Positions 34,172 through 43,921 of a DNA stretch of 64,000 bases are shown piece by piece (positions within the stretch are counted from its first letter, which is position 1; the number at the start of each line of letters is the position of its first letter). This DNA comes from Rubellimicrobium mesophilum DSM 19309 (GTDB lineage: Bacteria; Pseudomonadota; Alphaproteobacteria; Rhodobacterales; Rhodobacteraceae). The translations under genes and the position numbers were made by a program. Under the pieces are notes generated by a model, which saw nothing but the letters and a program-made list of their open reading frames with translations, had not been told where the DNA came from and did no database searches. The stretch lies in NCBI RefSeq assembly GCF_000600335.2, contig NZ_KK088604.1:62001-126000 (forward strand), written 5' to 3'.

Positions 34172-35158
34172 TCACAGCCTCGTGACGATGCGTCCGGTCG
34201 GGATCCCCCGCCAGTTGCGCTGCTCGCCCGAGGACAGGCGCTGCGCGACGGGATGGCCGGCCTCCAGCACGCCGAGCCGCACGAGGAGCGCCGCGATCAC
34301 CGCCTCGGAGGCCCTGGTCGCCCCGTCGGCGATCTTGAGCGCGACGCCGAGGCCGAGGTCGGGGAGGATGCCGACATAGACGCCCTCGGCCCCTGTCTTG
34401 ACGGCGGCACGGCCGCCGCAGGCCCGCATCAGCGCGGCGCAGGCCGCGCCCTCACCCGAGACGAGCTCGGGATGCGCGACCATGGCCGCGACGAGGCGTC
34501 GCTGGGCCTCGGCCCGGGCGCCGCCGCGCGAGCCGGCGGTCGCAAAGGAGGCCATGGCGCGGGCGATCCCCGTGAGGGAGGCCGCGAAGTTCGGGGCCGA
34601 GCAGCCGTCCACCCCCCAGCCGGCGCTGGTCTCGCCCGACGTCTCCTCGAAGGCGGCGCGCGCGGCCCGCTGCACGGGATGGTCGATCTCCACGTATTCG
34701 GGGCCGGCGCCGAGGTGCCGGGTCAGGGTCAGGAAGCCCGCGTGCTTGCCCGAGCAGTTGTTGTGGATCTGGCAGGGCCTCTCGGCCGCGCGGACCAGCG
34801 ACTCGGCCGCCTCGCGGTCCGAGGGCATATGGGAGCCGCAGCGGAGGTCGCCCTCGCCCAGGCCAAGGCCCTGGAGCCAGGCCGCGACCCGGGTCGTGTG
34901 CATGGCCGCCCCGCGGTGCGAGGCGCAGGCGAGGGCGAGCTGCTCCTCCCCTAGGCGGACCATGTCGGCCGCGCCCGATTCGACCAGCGGGAGTGCCTGG
35001 ATCATCTTGGCCGAGGAGCGGGGATAGGTGATCAGGTCGGGGTCGCCCCAGGCCATCACGGCCTCGCCTGCCCCGTTGCAGACGACAGCGTGGCCGAAAT
35101 GCACCGACTCCAGAATATCTCCACGCCAAAGCTCGACAAACTCGACGGCCGTGCCCAT
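34172..35158 (-). CDS. L-asparaginase of the Rhizobium etli type
   Basis: A 328-residue protein of the Asparaginase_II family (serine-type, beta-lactamase-like fold), which hydrolyses asparagine to aspartate and ammonia. Catalytic SxxK is seen in [12 protein letters not shown], with [13 protein letters not shown] and [13 protein letters not shown], all family hallmarks. It is unrelated in fold to the E. coli AnsA/AnsB type. The start at [13 protein letters not shown] follows AAGGGG with good spacing, while an upstream extension to 35212 is basic and not conserved. Monocistronic. Confidence 0.92.
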   Translation of the reverse strand: MGTAVEFVELWRGDILESVHFGHAVVCNGAGEAVMAWGDPDLITYPRSSAKMIQALPLVESGAADMVRLGEEQLALACASHRGAAMHTTRVAAWLQGLGLGEGDLRCGSHMPSDREAAESLVRAAERPCQIHNNCSGKHAGFLTLTRHLGAGPEYVEIDHPVQRAARAAFEETSGETSAGWGVDGCSAPNFAASLTGIARAMASFATAGSRGGARAEAQRRLVAAMVAHPELVSGEGAACAALMRACGGRAAVKTGAEGVYVGILPDLGLGVALKIADGATRASEAVIAALLVRLGVLEAGHPVAQRLSSGEQRNWRGIPTGRIVTRL

Positions 35159-35344
35159 GTTATTTCCCCTTCGGCGGATTCGCGCGCGAGGTGCACGGAT
35201 GGGGTTGTCCATCCGGCGACCTTTCTGCTATGCGCGTAGCGCTTCAAGGACGCCCCTGCCAGCCGCAAAGATGCCCCGAGCGCATCCGGCTGGCCCCGAG
35301 CAGGGGGTGGAGAAACCAGACCTACGGACCGTGGAGGCCAACCC

Positions 35345-35875
35345 ATGACCATGACCCTGCCGCGGCTGGCGCTTTGCGCCTGCGTCGCGCTGTTCGCCCA
35401 AGGCGCGATCGCCCAGGAGCAGTCGACGAACCGCGTCGCGGCCGACACCGACTGGAGCGTGTTCCAGGAGACCGACCCGACCGAATGCTTCGCGGTCTCC
35501 GCGCCGAAGTCGTCGGAGAACACCCGGGACGGCCAGCCGGTGGACGTGACGCGCGGCGAGACGCTCCTCTTCGTCTTCTTCCGTCCCTCCGAGGGCGTGA
35601 ACGGCCAGGTGACCTTCACTGGCGGTTACCCCTTCGCCGACAACTCGACCGTGACGCTGGACGTGGGTGGCACCCAGTTCACGATGTTCACCGAAGGCGA
35701 ATGGGCCTGGCCTGCCTCGCCCGAGGAGGACGCCCGCATCGCCGCGGCGCTCCAGAGCGGCTCCGAGGCGGTCCTCACGGGGCAGTCCGGGCGCGGCACC
35801 GTCACGCGCGACACCTTCTCGCTCCTGGGCTTCACCTCGGCGGTCGATCAGGCCAAGACGCGCTGCACGAGCTGA
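35345..35875 (+). CDS. Invasion-associated locus B (IalB) family periplasmic protein
   Basis: A 176-residue exported protein: signal peptide [20 protein letters not shown] with cleavage near AIAQ, then a single beta-rich IalB domain ([40 protein letters not shown]). Two cysteines, in ECF and near the C terminus (TRCTS), may form a disulfide. IalB was named for Bartonella erythrocyte invasion but the family is widespread in free-living alphaproteobacteria, where its role is not defined. It is followed by rlmN after about 90 bp. Confidence 0.9.
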   Translation: MTMTLPRLALCACVALFAQGAIAQEQSTNRVAADTDWSVFQETDPTECFAVSAPKSSENTRDGQPVDVTRGETLLFVFFRPSEGVNGQVTFTGGYPFADNSTVTLDVGGTQFTMFTEGEWAWPASPEEDARIAAALQSGSEAVLTGQSGRGTVTRDTFSLLGFTSAVDQAKTRCTS

Positions 35876-35967
35876 CGCGCCCCTGGGTCGCAGGCGTTTC
35901 GGGCCGGTTTCCCTTGGAAGCCGGCCTTTTCGTTGCTATGTGCGGGACCTCCCCTTCCGAGGCTGCC

Positions 35968-37152
35968 ATGACGATCACCGCTCCGATCACGCAGGACGTC
36001 CATACCATTCCGCGCAAGGTGCCGGAGGGGCCGGTGAACCTCGTCGGCCTGACGCGGGACCAGATGCGCGAGGCCTTCGTCGCCGCCGGCACGCCCGAGA
36101 GGCAGGCGAAGATGCGGGTCAACCAGGTCTGGCAGTGGGTCTACCACTGGGGCGTTCGCGACTTCGCGGGGATGACCAACCTCGCCAAGGACTACCGGGC
36201 GCTGCTGGCGCGGCACTTCGTCATCGAGCTGCCCGAGATCGTCTCGAAGCAGGTGTCGTCGGACGGCACCCGCAAGTACCTCGTCCGCATCGCCGGCGGG
36301 CACGAGGTCGAGATCGTCTACATCCCCGAGGAGGACCGGGGCACGCTCTGCGTCTCCTCGCAGGTGGGCTGCACGCTGACCTGCTCCTTCTGCCACACGG
36401 GGACGCAGAAGCTGGTCCGCAACCTCACCGCCGGGGAGATCGTCGGGCAGGTGCTGCTCGCCCGCGACGACCTGGGGGAATGGCCGGTGCCGGGCGCGCC
36501 CAAGGACGAGACGCGGCTCCTGTCCAACATCGTGCTGATGGGAATGGGCGAGCCGCTCTACAACTTCGACTCCGTGCGCGATGCGATGAAGATCGCCATG
36601 GACGCCGAGGGGCTCCAGATCTCCCGCCGGCGGATCACGCTGTCCACCTCGGGCGTCGTGCCCGAGATCGCGCGCACGGCCATGGAGATCGGCTGCCAAC
36701 TCGCCGTGTCGTTCCACGCGACGACAGACGAGGTGCGGGACGTGCTCGTGCCGATCAACAAGAAGTGGAACATCGCGGCGCTGCTCGATGCGCTGCGGGA
36801 GTATCCGAACCTCTCGAACTCCGAGCGGATCACCTTCGAATACGTGATGCTCGACGGCGTCAACGACTCGGACGAGGACGCGCGGCGGCTGGTCAGGCTC
36901 ATCGAGGGCATCCCGGCCAAGATCAACCTGATCCCCTTCAACGAATGGCCAGGCGCGCCCTACAAGCGCAGCTCGAACAACCGCATCCGGGCCTTCGCGG
37001 ACATCATCTACAAGGCGGGCTACGCCTCGCCGATCCGGACGCCGAGGGGCGAGGACATCATGGCGGCCTGTGGCCAGCTCAAGTCCGCGACCGAGCGGGC
37101 GCGGAGGTCGCGGGCGCAGGTCGCGGCGGAAGCGGGGCTGCCCCCGGCCTGA
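35968..37152 (+). CDS. rlmN: 23S rRNA (adenine2503-C2)/tRNA methyltransferase RlmN
   Basis: A 394-residue radical-SAM methyltransferase that methylates A2503 of 23S rRNA and A37 of some tRNAs. The 4Fe-4S motif is CTLTCSFC. The mechanism-linked cysteine near the C terminus is in [10 protein letters not shown] and the SAM-binding [10 protein letters not shown] is present. The N-terminal HhH-like accessory domain contains [19 protein letters not shown]. The start [12 protein letters not shown] follows GAGG; the upstream in-frame region is not conserved. Probably monocistronic. Confidence 0.97.
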   Translation: MTITAPITQDVHTIPRKVPEGPVNLVGLTRDQMREAFVAAGTPERQAKMRVNQVWQWVYHWGVRDFAGMTNLAKDYRALLARHFVIELPEIVSKQVSSDGTRKYLVRIAGGHEVEIVYIPEEDRGTLCVSSQVGCTLTCSFCHTGTQKLVRNLTAGEIVGQVLLARDDLGEWPVPGAPKDETRLLSNIVLMGMGEPLYNFDSVRDAMKIAMDAEGLQISRRRITLSTSGVVPEIARTAMEIGCQLAVSFHATTDEVRDVLVPINKKWNIAALLDALREYPNLSNSERITFEYVMLDGVNDSDEDARRLVRLIEGIPAKINLIPFNEWPGAPYKRSSNNRIRAFADIIYKAGYASPIRTPRGEDIMAACGQLKSATERARRSRAQVAAEAGLPPA

Positions 37153-37208
37153 GGGGGTAGCAGGGCGCCCTCCCCTCCGCTAGAAGCGGCGCGACCAGGG
37201 AGGATGCC

Positions 37209-37964
37209 ATGCAGATCACGCTCAACAAGATCGCCTTCGACGTGAAGCCGGTGGACGGAGCGCTGCGGACGGCGCTGCTGGCCGACCCCGTGGTCGCGCG
37301 CGGCGTGCTTCGTCCCGTCTGGTCCTGGAGCAAGGACGAGGGCAAGGGCCGCTATCTGGCGCAGACCGCCGCCAACAATGCGATCCCCCTGCCGACGGGC
37401 ATCCTCATCCACGTCCAGAAGCCGGGGACGAACGGCGCCGGGCCGGTCAAGGCCGAGGGCCCGACCGCCAAGATGGCGGAGCGGTTCCTTCATGCCGTGG
37501 GCGCCAAGGACTTCGGGCCGGTGGTCCAGGCGCTCGGCCGCGTCGTGGGCGTGCCGGTCGGCCGACTGCCGCTCGACAAGTTCGCCGTGCTGAACGCGCA
37601 GGGCTCCTACACGATCCTGATGGCGACCGAGCTGCAGATCGTGGAACTGGCGAACGCCGCCCGGAACCTGTCGGCCTACGTCTTCCTGCCCGGCGTCGTG
37701 AGCTTCGCCGCGACCGCCGAGGCCACTGGGGGCGCGATCCTGCCGGATTCGCCGCGCCTGACCGCCGTGATCCCGCCGGGAACGCAGGCGGGCCAGGCGA
37801 TGCGCCGCCTTGCGCTCGCGCAGCGGCTAGGAGAGATGCAGGCGGAGCTGGGCGAGACCAAGCCCGCCGACCTGCCCGAGGGCGACCCGCGCCGCGCGGT
37901 GCTGGCCCGGCTCGGGGCGGAGTGGAAGGCGCTGCAGGCCAAGGTGGCGACCAAGGCCGCCTGA
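37209..37964 (+). CDS. Hypothetical protein, 251 residues
   Basis: No family recognised. The protein begins MQITLNKIAFDVKPVDGALR and has mixed soluble character with no signal peptide or membrane helix. The middle holds VGVPVGRLPLDKFAVLNAQG and ELANAARNLSAYVFLPG. The C terminus is helical and charged (LAQRLGEMQAELGETKPAD). AGGGAGG precedes the ATG and codon use is like its neighbours, so it is probably a real gene. Its end is only 7 bp from the end of the convergent GFA gene. Confidence 0.75.
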   Translation: MQITLNKIAFDVKPVDGALRTALLADPVVARGVLRPVWSWSKDEGKGRYLAQTAANNAIPLPTGILIHVQKPGTNGAGPVKAEGPTAKMAERFLHAVGAKDFGPVVQALGRVVGVPVGRLPLDKFAVLNAQGSYTILMATELQIVELANAARNLSAYVFLPGVVSFAATAEATGGAILPDSPRLTAVIPPGTQAGQAMRRLALAQRLGEMQAELGETKPADLPEGDPRRAVLARLGAEWKALQAKVATKAA

Positions 37965-37971
37965 CGGGGCT

Positions 37972-38451
37972 TCAGCGCGGCGGCCAAGCGGTCGTGTCGT
38001 GGTCCGGGTGCTGGTGGTTGCTGGCCCGGACCCGCTGGATGACGCCGTCGGGGTCGTTCTCGTCGATGGGCTGGCCCGGCAGGTCGGGCAGGCGGTCGAA
38101 CCAGGGAACGCGGGTCTCGGTCCCGTACTGGATCACCGGTGGCGCGAGGTCGGGGCGGTCGAGCGTCCCGGCCAGGACGCCGATGCCGGGGTCATGCGGG
38201 TAGTCGAAGATCAGCGGCGTCCCGCAATCGCGGCAGAAGCCGCGCCGTGCCACGTCGGAACTGGCGAACCACGCGATCTCGCCCCGCGTGACGCGGAAGG
38301 CGGATTTCGGGACCGGGCAGATCGCCGCGAAGGGGCCGCCCACGGCCTTCTGGCACATCCGGCAATGGCAGAGATGGACGTTCTCGGGCGCGCCCTCGAA
38401 GGCGTAGCGCACGGCGCCGCACTGGCAGCCTCCGGTCCGGGTGTCGCTCAT
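37972..38451 (-). CDS. GFA-family (glutathione-dependent formaldehyde-activating-like) protein
   Basis: A 159-residue zinc protein with the GFA cysteine set: GGCQCGAVRY, LCHCRMCQKAVGGPF and FCRDCGTPL. The founding member speeds formation of S-hydroxymethylglutathione, but most family members have unknown substrates. No formaldehyde genes are adjacent. An acidic, His-rich C terminus (ASNHQHPDHDTTAWPP) may also bind metal. It is followed on the same strand's upstream side by the carbohydrate operon but is transcribed separately after a 52-bp gap. Confidence 0.9.
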   Translation of the reverse strand: MSDTRTGGCQCGAVRYAFEGAPENVHLCHCRMCQKAVGGPFAAICPVPKSAFRVTRGEIAWFASSDVARRGFCRDCGTPLIFDYPHDPGIGVLAGTLDRPDLAPPVIQYGTETRVPWFDRLPDLPGQPIDENDPDGVIQRVRASNHQHPDHDTTAWPPR

Positions 38452-38503
38452 CGGAGCCTCCGAGGGTGATGGGCCGGGGACGATGCCCCCGGCCCGGTGG
38501 GGC

Positions 38504-39634
38504 TCAGGCCAGGAGCGCGCGGGCGTCCTCGGCCGAGAGGGCGGCGGGACGCTCGCAGGTGGTGGTCATGTCCACGAAGCGCCGTTCCTGCCCCGAGCGG
38601 AGGATGCCGGTCATCACGTCCACCACGTGCACGGCAAGGTCGATGTCGCAGCGGTGCTTGCGCCCCTGCTCGACCGCCTGCGCCATGTCGGCGAGGCCCG
38701 CGCCCCGGTAGTTGGCGAGGTGGCGGCCGTCGCCGGTGGTGAAGTTGGCCTGCCCGAAGGGATGCTCGCTGCCCAGCAGGGCCTCGATGTCGCCCTCGCC
38801 CCCGACCTCGACGGTGCCGCCGAAGAAGTTCGGGTCCGGCACGAAGAGCGAGGCCTCCTCGCCGTAGAGCTCCATGTTCGCGTGGCGGTTCTTCCACACG
38901 TCCCAGGAGGCACCCAGCGTCACCGTGGCCCCGTTCACGAACTCCAGGATCGCGTGGATGTCGGTCGGCGTGGTGACCTGCAGCACCTCGCCGTTCCGGG
39001 GGCCGTTCTGGATGGTCCGGGTCGGGAGGCCCGCCTTGGCCATGGCCGCCACCGACTTCACCGGCCCGATGAGCTGGACGAGGTTGGTGATGTAGTAGGG
39101 GCCCATGTCGAGGACCGGCCCGCCGCCCGGGGCGAAGAAGAAGTCCGGGTTGGGGTGCCACTTCTCCATGCCGTGGCCCATGACGTGCGCCGTGCCGCCG
39201 AGGACCTTGCCCACGCGCCCCTCGTCGATGGCTGCCCGCGCCTGCTGGTGGCTGCCTCCGAGGAAGGTGTCGGGCGCGGAGCCCACGCGGAGGTTCTTCC
39301 GCGCCGCCAGTTCCTGCAGCCGCTCGCCTTCCTCGAGGGACAGGACGAGGGGCTTTTCGGAGTAGGCGTGCTTGCCCGCCTCAAGGATGCGGCGGGACAC
39401 GTCATAGTGGGCGGCCGGGACCGTGAGGTTCACGATCACGTCCACCTCGGGGTCTGCCAGGATCTCGTCCACCGTCTCGGCGCGGACGTTGAACTCGGAG
39501 GCGCGCAGGCGCGCGTTGTCCATGTTCATGTCCGCGACCGCCCGGACCTCGAGGTTCCGGAAGGACGGCGCGATCTTGAGATAGGCCGAGGAGATGTTGC
39601 CGCATCCGATGATGCCGACGCCGAGCTTTGCCAT
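38504..39634 (-). CDS. Gfo/Idh/MocA-family sugar dehydrogenase (left operon)
   Basis: A 376-residue NAD(P)-dependent oxidoreductase. The N-terminal Rossmann fold starts LGVGIIGCGNISSAYLKIAP, with the family signature SEKPLVLSLEEGERL (Glu-Lys-Pro). The C-terminal domain contains GPVLDMGPYYITNLVQLIG (family GG-x-x-x-D-x-G-x-H-like motif with Tyr-Tyr). The substrate is unknown; position as the last gene of a mannoside import operon suggests oxidation of the imported sugar or a derivative. The stop of the isomerase gene upstream is 17 bp away. A second, only distantly similar dehydrogenase lies in the divergent operon. Confidence 0.92.
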   Translation of the reverse strand: MAKLGVGIIGCGNISSAYLKIAPSFRNLEVRAVADMNMDNARLRASEFNVRAETVDEILADPEVDVIVNLTVPAAHYDVSRRILEAGKHAYSEKPLVLSLEEGERLQELAARKNLRVGSAPDTFLGGSHQQARAAIDEGRVGKVLGGTAHVMGHGMEKWHPNPDFFFAPGGGPVLDMGPYYITNLVQLIGPVKSVAAMAKAGLPTRTIQNGPRNGEVLQVTTPTDIHAILEFVNGATVTLGASWDVWKNRHANMELYGEEASLFVPDPNFFGGTVEVGGEGDIEALLGSEHPFGQANFTTGDGRHLANYRGAGLADMAQAVEQGRKHRCDIDLAVHVVDVMTGILRSGQERRFVDMTTTCERPAALSAEDARALLA

Positions 39635-39651
39635 GTTGGGTCTGCCTTCCT

Positions 39652-40389
39652 TCACCAGGCCTGGACGGCTTCGAGCGAGCGGCGCGCGAAGCGGGCGTGG
39701 TCCGAGGGGTTGTCGTGCTCGATCACGAAGTGGTCGATGCCCTGGGCGTCGAGCTCCTTCTTGATCGCCGCCCAGTCCTGGATGCCGGTGCCCACGTCGG
39801 CCCAGCCGTCCTCCTGAGCGTTCTGGCCCTGGGGCGCGATGTCCTTGACGTGGACGGCCACGACCTTGCCCTTGAAGCGGCGGAGCGTGTCGACGGGGTC
39901 GAGGCCCGCGCGCTTGACCCAGCCCAGGTCGAGCTCGAGGTTCAGGCCGGCCTCCACGATCAGGTCCATGGGCGTGGTGCCGCCCAGGTCCGCGAAGTCC
40001 CAGTCGTGGTTGTGCCAACCGACGGCGTGGCCCGCGTCGCGGATGGGCTTCAGCGCCGACGCGAGCCGCTGCGCGAAGGCGCGCCAGGATTCGAGATCGG
40101 TGCCGCGCAGCTCGGGCGCGACCCAGGGGACGATGACCTTCTGGACGCCGAGGGTGCGCGCCACCTCCAGCGTGCGGCTCGGGTCGCCCTCGACCATGTC
40201 GAGGCCGAAGTGGCCCGAGGGCATGGTGAGGCCGTTCTTGTCGAGGCCGGCCTTGAGGCCGTCGAGGTCTCCGTAGAGGCCGCCGTAGCCCTCCACCGCC
40301 TTGTAGCCCGCCTGGGCCAGCATGGAGAGCGTGTCCTCGACCGGCGGGAAGTTCCGCGAGCAGTAGAGCTGGTAGGCGATGATGGTCAT
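39652..40389 (-). CDS. Sugar phosphate isomerase/epimerase, TIM barrel (left operon)
   Basis: A 245-residue xylose-isomerase-like AP endonuclease-2 fold protein. Metal and sugar-binding positions are suggested by HFGLDMVEGD, GWHNHDWDF, LELDLGWVKRAG and VHVKDIAP, ending in FVIEHDNPSDHARF. The family includes hexulose 3-epimerases and inosose isomerases. Paired with a Gfo/Idh/MocA dehydrogenase it probably processes the keto-sugar product or an epimer. Its ATG overlaps the stop of the beta-mannosidase gene by 4 bp. Confidence 0.92.
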   Translation of the reverse strand: MTIIAYQLYCSRNFPPVEDTLSMLAQAGYKAVEGYGGLYGDLDGLKAGLDKNGLTMPSGHFGLDMVEGDPSRTLEVARTLGVQKVIVPWVAPELRGTDLESWRAFAQRLASALKPIRDAGHAVGWHNHDWDFADLGGTTPMDLIVEAGLNLELDLGWVKRAGLDPVDTLRRFKGKVVAVHVKDIAPQGQNAQEDGWADVGTGIQDWAAIKKELDAQGIDHFVIEHDNPSDHARFARRSLEAVQAW

Positions 40390-42830
40390 GCTGTCCTCTG
40401 GTCTTGTCGGCCGGTGGTGGCCGAGTGGAGGTCGCGGAGCGCGAAGCGCGGCTCGCGGCCCGGGGATTGGGGCGTGAAGGTCAGGCGCGCGGTGCGGCCG
40501 GGCCCGAGATGGATCGCGTTGCGGTCCCAGCGACCGGGCAGGTCGGCCTCGGCGGTGACGAAGAAGGCCATGGCGCGGGCGTTGACGGAGAGGACCCAGC
40601 GGTCGCCGTCGCGCGTGACCTGATGGGCGAGCTGCGGGTCCGGAAGGTCGTAGGCCTTCCAGGGCCTGGGCGCGAAGACGTCGCCGGCCCGCGAGCCGTC
40701 CGATGCCTCCCAGCCGAAGGTCAGGACCTCCTGCTCGCCCAGCGCGTCGGGGGCAACGAGGAGGAGGCGCTCGGCCCCCTCGCCCACGGTTCCCTGCCCG
40801 CGCCCGATCTCGCGCGCGGCGCCGTTCAGGGCGGTGGCGTAGGCGGTGACGGTGATCTCGACGGGGGCAAGGGTGTCGTTGACGCCGACGAGGGCGATCC
40901 CCTCGGGACCGGGCACGGCGGTCACCAGCACCGGGCGGAAGAAGTCCCGCGCCATGTGGTGCAGCACCTTCCAGCCGCCGCCGTAGTCGAGCGAGGACCA
41001 CGAGCAGACCGGCCAGGTGTCGTTGAGCTGCCAGTAGAGCGTGCCCTGGCAATGCGGCTTGAGCGAGCGCCAGTGGGTCACGGCGGTCTTGATCGCCATG
41101 CCCTGCTGGACCTGGGACAGCCAGACGAAGTCCTCGAACCTCTCCGGCCAGCGGAAATAGCGGAACATCGTCGCCGCGATCCGGGCGTTGCCGTCCGGCC
41201 CGCCGTCCTGCGAGGCGTTGCGCTGGTGCGATTCGAGGACCGGCGAGGCGATGTTCCAGTCCTCGGGGCCCGCGAAGGTGCGGATCACGTCCATGGATGG
41301 ATAGGACTGGAACCCGAACTCGGAGCAGAAGCGCGGGGACACGTCGCGATAGTGGTCGAAGGGCTTGCCCTCGTGCCAGACGGACCAGAAGTGCATGTCG
41401 CCGGTGCCGTCGACGTGCCAGGCGTCGCGGAAGTCCAGCGGACCTGCCGAGGGCGAGGAAGGCCACCAGTTGGCGGCGGGGTCGGTCTCGCGCAGCGCCG
41501 TCTCGATGGTGCGGTTCAGGCGGTCGTAGCTGGCGAGGTAGCGGTCGCGGTCGTTGCGCGACTCCGGGAACCAGGTCAGCGCGCCGATGAGCTCGTTGTC
41601 GCCGCACCAGAGCGCGAGGCAGGCGTGATGGTGCATCCGGGCGACGTTCTCGCGCACCTCGGCGTCCACCTCGGCCAGGAACCCGGGCGTCGAGGAGTAG
41701 AGGTTGCAGGAGAACATGAAGTCCTGCCAGACCATCAGGCCCAGCTCGTCGCAGGCGTCGTAGAACGAATCCGGCTCGTAGCGGCCGCCACCCCAGACGC
41801 GGATCATGTTCATGTGGGCTCCCGCGGCGGACTGCAGGAGGTCGCGCGTGGCCTCCTCGGTGATCCGGCCGGACAGGGCGTCCGTGGGAATCCAGTTGGC
41901 GCCGCGCGCGAAGACGGGGCGGCCATTCACCCGGATTCCGAAGGACCGGCCGGCGGCGTCGGGCTCGCTCACCAGCTCCATCTTCCTCAGTCCGATGCGG
42001 CGGCGGGCCACGTCGTCGCCGATGCGGACCTCGAGGTCGTAGAGGGTCTGCGGCCCGAGGCCCGCCGGCCACCAGAGCTGCGGGTTCTCCACGTCGAAGA
42101 TGACGGAGACGCCGCCGTCCTCGAGCACCCCCTCGGCCGCCTGCCCGGCGAAGGTGATGCGGAAGGGCGCGCCCTCGGCGTTCTCGGCCCAGGCCGTGAC
42201 GGTCAGGGCGACGCGGCCGTCCTCATGCTCCTGCGCGACGGCCAGCCTCTCGATCCGGGGGGCGTCCGCCTCCTCCAGCCAGATGCCGCCGGTGATCCCG
42301 AAGGGACAGAGGGCGATGTTCCAGTCCCAGCCCCAGTCGCAGGCCACCTTGCGGAGCATGTTGCCATGTGGGATCGGGTTGTTCTGGTGGATGTAGGGGA
42401 CCGGGAAGGGCTGCTCGGCGGCGAGGCGCGCGGCCTCCTTCGGCGCGGAATGGAAGGCGATCTCCACGGTGTTGGCGCCGCGCCGCGCCACCCCGGACAG
42501 GTCCACCCGCCAGGTGCGGAAGGCGTTGGCGGCGCGCAGCACCTCGGTGCCGTTGACCCGGACGGTCGCCACCGTGTCGAGACCGTCGATGACCAGGACG
42601 ACCTCCGGGTCCGCCAGGTCGAACTGCCGGCGGATCGTCCAGTCCCGCTCCGCGATCCAGCGGAGGCGGACTTCGTTGCGGCCCCAGTAGGGCTCGGGGA
42701 TCTGGTGCGCCTCGTGCAGGGCGGTGATGCCGTCGCCGGGCACGCGCATGAGGCAGGAGTGCTCTCCTGTCGCGTCGGTGAGCGACCAGGGCCCGGCAAG
42801 GTCCTGGATCGCCGATATCGGGGTATTCAC
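40386..42830 (-). CDS. Glycoside hydrolase family 2 beta-mannosidase
   Basis: An 814-residue cytoplasmic enzyme (no signal peptide) with the GH2 layout: N-terminal jelly-roll (about 1-180), Ig-like domain, and TIM barrel (about 295-600). The acid/base Glu is 413 in WCGDNE and the nucleophile Glu is 504 in FCSEFGFQS, the beta-mannosidase form. HGNMLRKVACDWGWDW is a typical beta-mannosidase signature. It should release mannose from the non-reducing end of imported manno-oligosaccharides. It overlaps the ABC ATPase gene upstream and the isomerase gene downstream by 4 bp each. Confidence 0.93.
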   Translation of the reverse strand: MNTPISAIQDLAGPWSLTDATGEHSCLMRVPGDGITALHEAHQIPEPYWGRNEVRLRWIAERDWTIRRQFDLADPEVVLVIDGLDTVATVRVNGTEVLRAANAFRTWRVDLSGVARRGANTVEIAFHSAPKEAARLAAEQPFPVPYIHQNNPIPHGNMLRKVACDWGWDWNIALCPFGITGGIWLEEADAPRIERLAVAQEHEDGRVALTVTAWAENAEGAPFRITFAGQAAEGVLEDGGVSVIFDVENPQLWWPAGLGPQTLYDLEVRIGDDVARRRIGLRKMELVSEPDAAGRSFGIRVNGRPVFARGANWIPTDALSGRITEEATRDLLQSAAGAHMNMIRVWGGGRYEPDSFYDACDELGLMVWQDFMFSCNLYSSTPGFLAEVDAEVRENVARMHHHACLALWCGDNELIGALTWFPESRNDRDRYLASYDRLNRTIETALRETDPAANWWPSSPSAGPLDFRDAWHVDGTGDMHFWSVWHEGKPFDHYRDVSPRFCSEFGFQSYPSMDVIRTFAGPEDWNIASPVLESHQRNASQDGGPDGNARIAATMFRYFRWPERFEDFVWLSQVQQGMAIKTAVTHWRSLKPHCQGTLYWQLNDTWPVCSWSSLDYGGGWKVLHHMARDFFRPVLVTAVPGPEGIALVGVNDTLAPVEITVTAYATALNGAAREIGRGQGTVGEGAERLLLVAPDALGEQEVLTFGWEASDGSRAGDVFAPRPWKAYDLPDPQLAHQVTRDGDRWVLSVNARAMAFFVTAEADLPGRWDRNAIHLGPGRTARLTFTPQSPGREPRFALRDLHSATTGRQDQRTA

Positions 42831-43915
42831 AAACGTTCTTCCGTCTTGGCGTCGAATAGCGAAGCCTTAGCAGGATCGATGCCGATGGGGAGTCGGTCGC
42901 CGGGGCTGACGCGCGCCTGCCCGTCCATGCGGATGCGGAAGGGCTTGCCGGCGAGCTGCGCCCAGACCAGCGTGTCGGACCCCATGGGCTCCACCAGCTC
43001 GGCCGTCACCTCGCCTCGGATGGGCGCGGAGTCGACCAGCGGGCCCGTCGCCACGTGCTCGGGCCGGATGCCGATGATGGCGGGGCGGTCCGCCACCTGC
43101 GGCGCGCCGAAACGGTAGCCGTCGAGCGCGAGTTGCAGGTCGGCGCCGTGGAACGTGCCCCGCTCCAGGTGCCCCTCGACGAAGTTCATGGACGGGCTGC
43201 CGATGAAGTCGGCCACGTAGCGGTTCTGCGGCCGGTTGTAGATCTCGTCGGGCGTGCCGAGCTGCATGATCCTGCCGTTCCGCATGATGGCGATGCGGTC
43301 GGCCAGCGTCATGGCCTCCACCTGGTCGTGGGTGACGTAGATCATGGTGTTGTCGAGGCTGTGGTGGAGGCGCTTCAGCTCCACCCGCAGGTCGGCGCGC
43401 AGCTTGGCGTCGAGGTTCGACAAGGGCTCGTCGAAGAGGAACACGTCCACGTCGCGCACCAGCGCCCGGCCGATGGCGACGCGCTGCCGCTGCCCGCCCG
43501 AGAGGGCGGCGGGCTTGCGGTCGAGGAGCGGCTCGATCTGCAGGACCTTGGCGGCACGGGCGACGCGACTCTCGATCTCGGCCTTGGGCACGCGGGCGTT
43601 CCTGAGGCCGAAGCTCAGGTTCCCGCGCACGGTCATCTGCGGGTAGAGCGCGTAGGACTGGAACACCATGCCGATGCCGCGCTCGGAGGGCTCGAGCCAG
43701 GTGACGTTCCGGCCCTTGATGAAGATCTGGCCGTCCGTGGGCTCCAGGAGGCCGGCGATGCAGTTCAGCAGCGTGGACTTGCCGCAGCCGGAGGAGCCCA
43801 GGAGCACCAGGAACTCGCCGTCGCGGATGTCGAGGTTCAGGGTCTGGAGCACCTGCACGGCGCCGAACTGCAGGGTCAGGTCCCGGATCGAGACCGAGGT
43901 GTTGGGAGCGAGCAT
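42827..43915 (-). CDS. Sugar ABC transporter ATP-binding protein, UgpC/MalK type
   Basis: A 362-residue ATPase of the CUT1 importer. Walker A GSSGCGKST is at residues 40-48, then the Q-loop VFQSYALYPQMTV, signature LSGGQRQRVAIGRAL, Walker B VFLFDEPLSNLDAKLR and H-loop YVTHDQVEAM. The C-terminal TOBE/MalK regulatory domain (about 240-355) has GIRPEHV. It powers the two permeases encoded just upstream. The stop overlaps the beta-mannosidase start (ATGA), and 6 bp separate it from the preceding permease gene. Confidence 0.96.
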   Translation of the reverse strand: MLAPNTSVSIRDLTLQFGAVQVLQTLNLDIRDGEFLVLLGSSGCGKSTLLNCIAGLLEPTDGQIFIKGRNVTWLEPSERGIGMVFQSYALYPQMTVRGNLSFGLRNARVPKAEIESRVARAAKVLQIEPLLDRKPAALSGGQRQRVAIGRALVRDVDVFLFDEPLSNLDAKLRADLRVELKRLHHSLDNTMIYVTHDQVEAMTLADRIAIMRNGRIMQLGTPDEIYNRPQNRYVADFIGSPSMNFVEGHLERGTFHGADLQLALDGYRFGAPQVADRPAIIGIRPEHVATGPLVDSAPIRGEVTAELVEPMGSDTLVWAQLAGKPFRIRMDGQARVSPGDRLPIGIDPAKASLFDAKTEERL

Positions 43916-43921
43916 GGGGGA

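Noticed and set aside
40404-43118. 904-codon plus-strand frame opposite the beta-mannosidase
   Set aside because: Antisense shadow; the minus-strand protein has both GH2 catalytic glutamates and tight operon overlaps.
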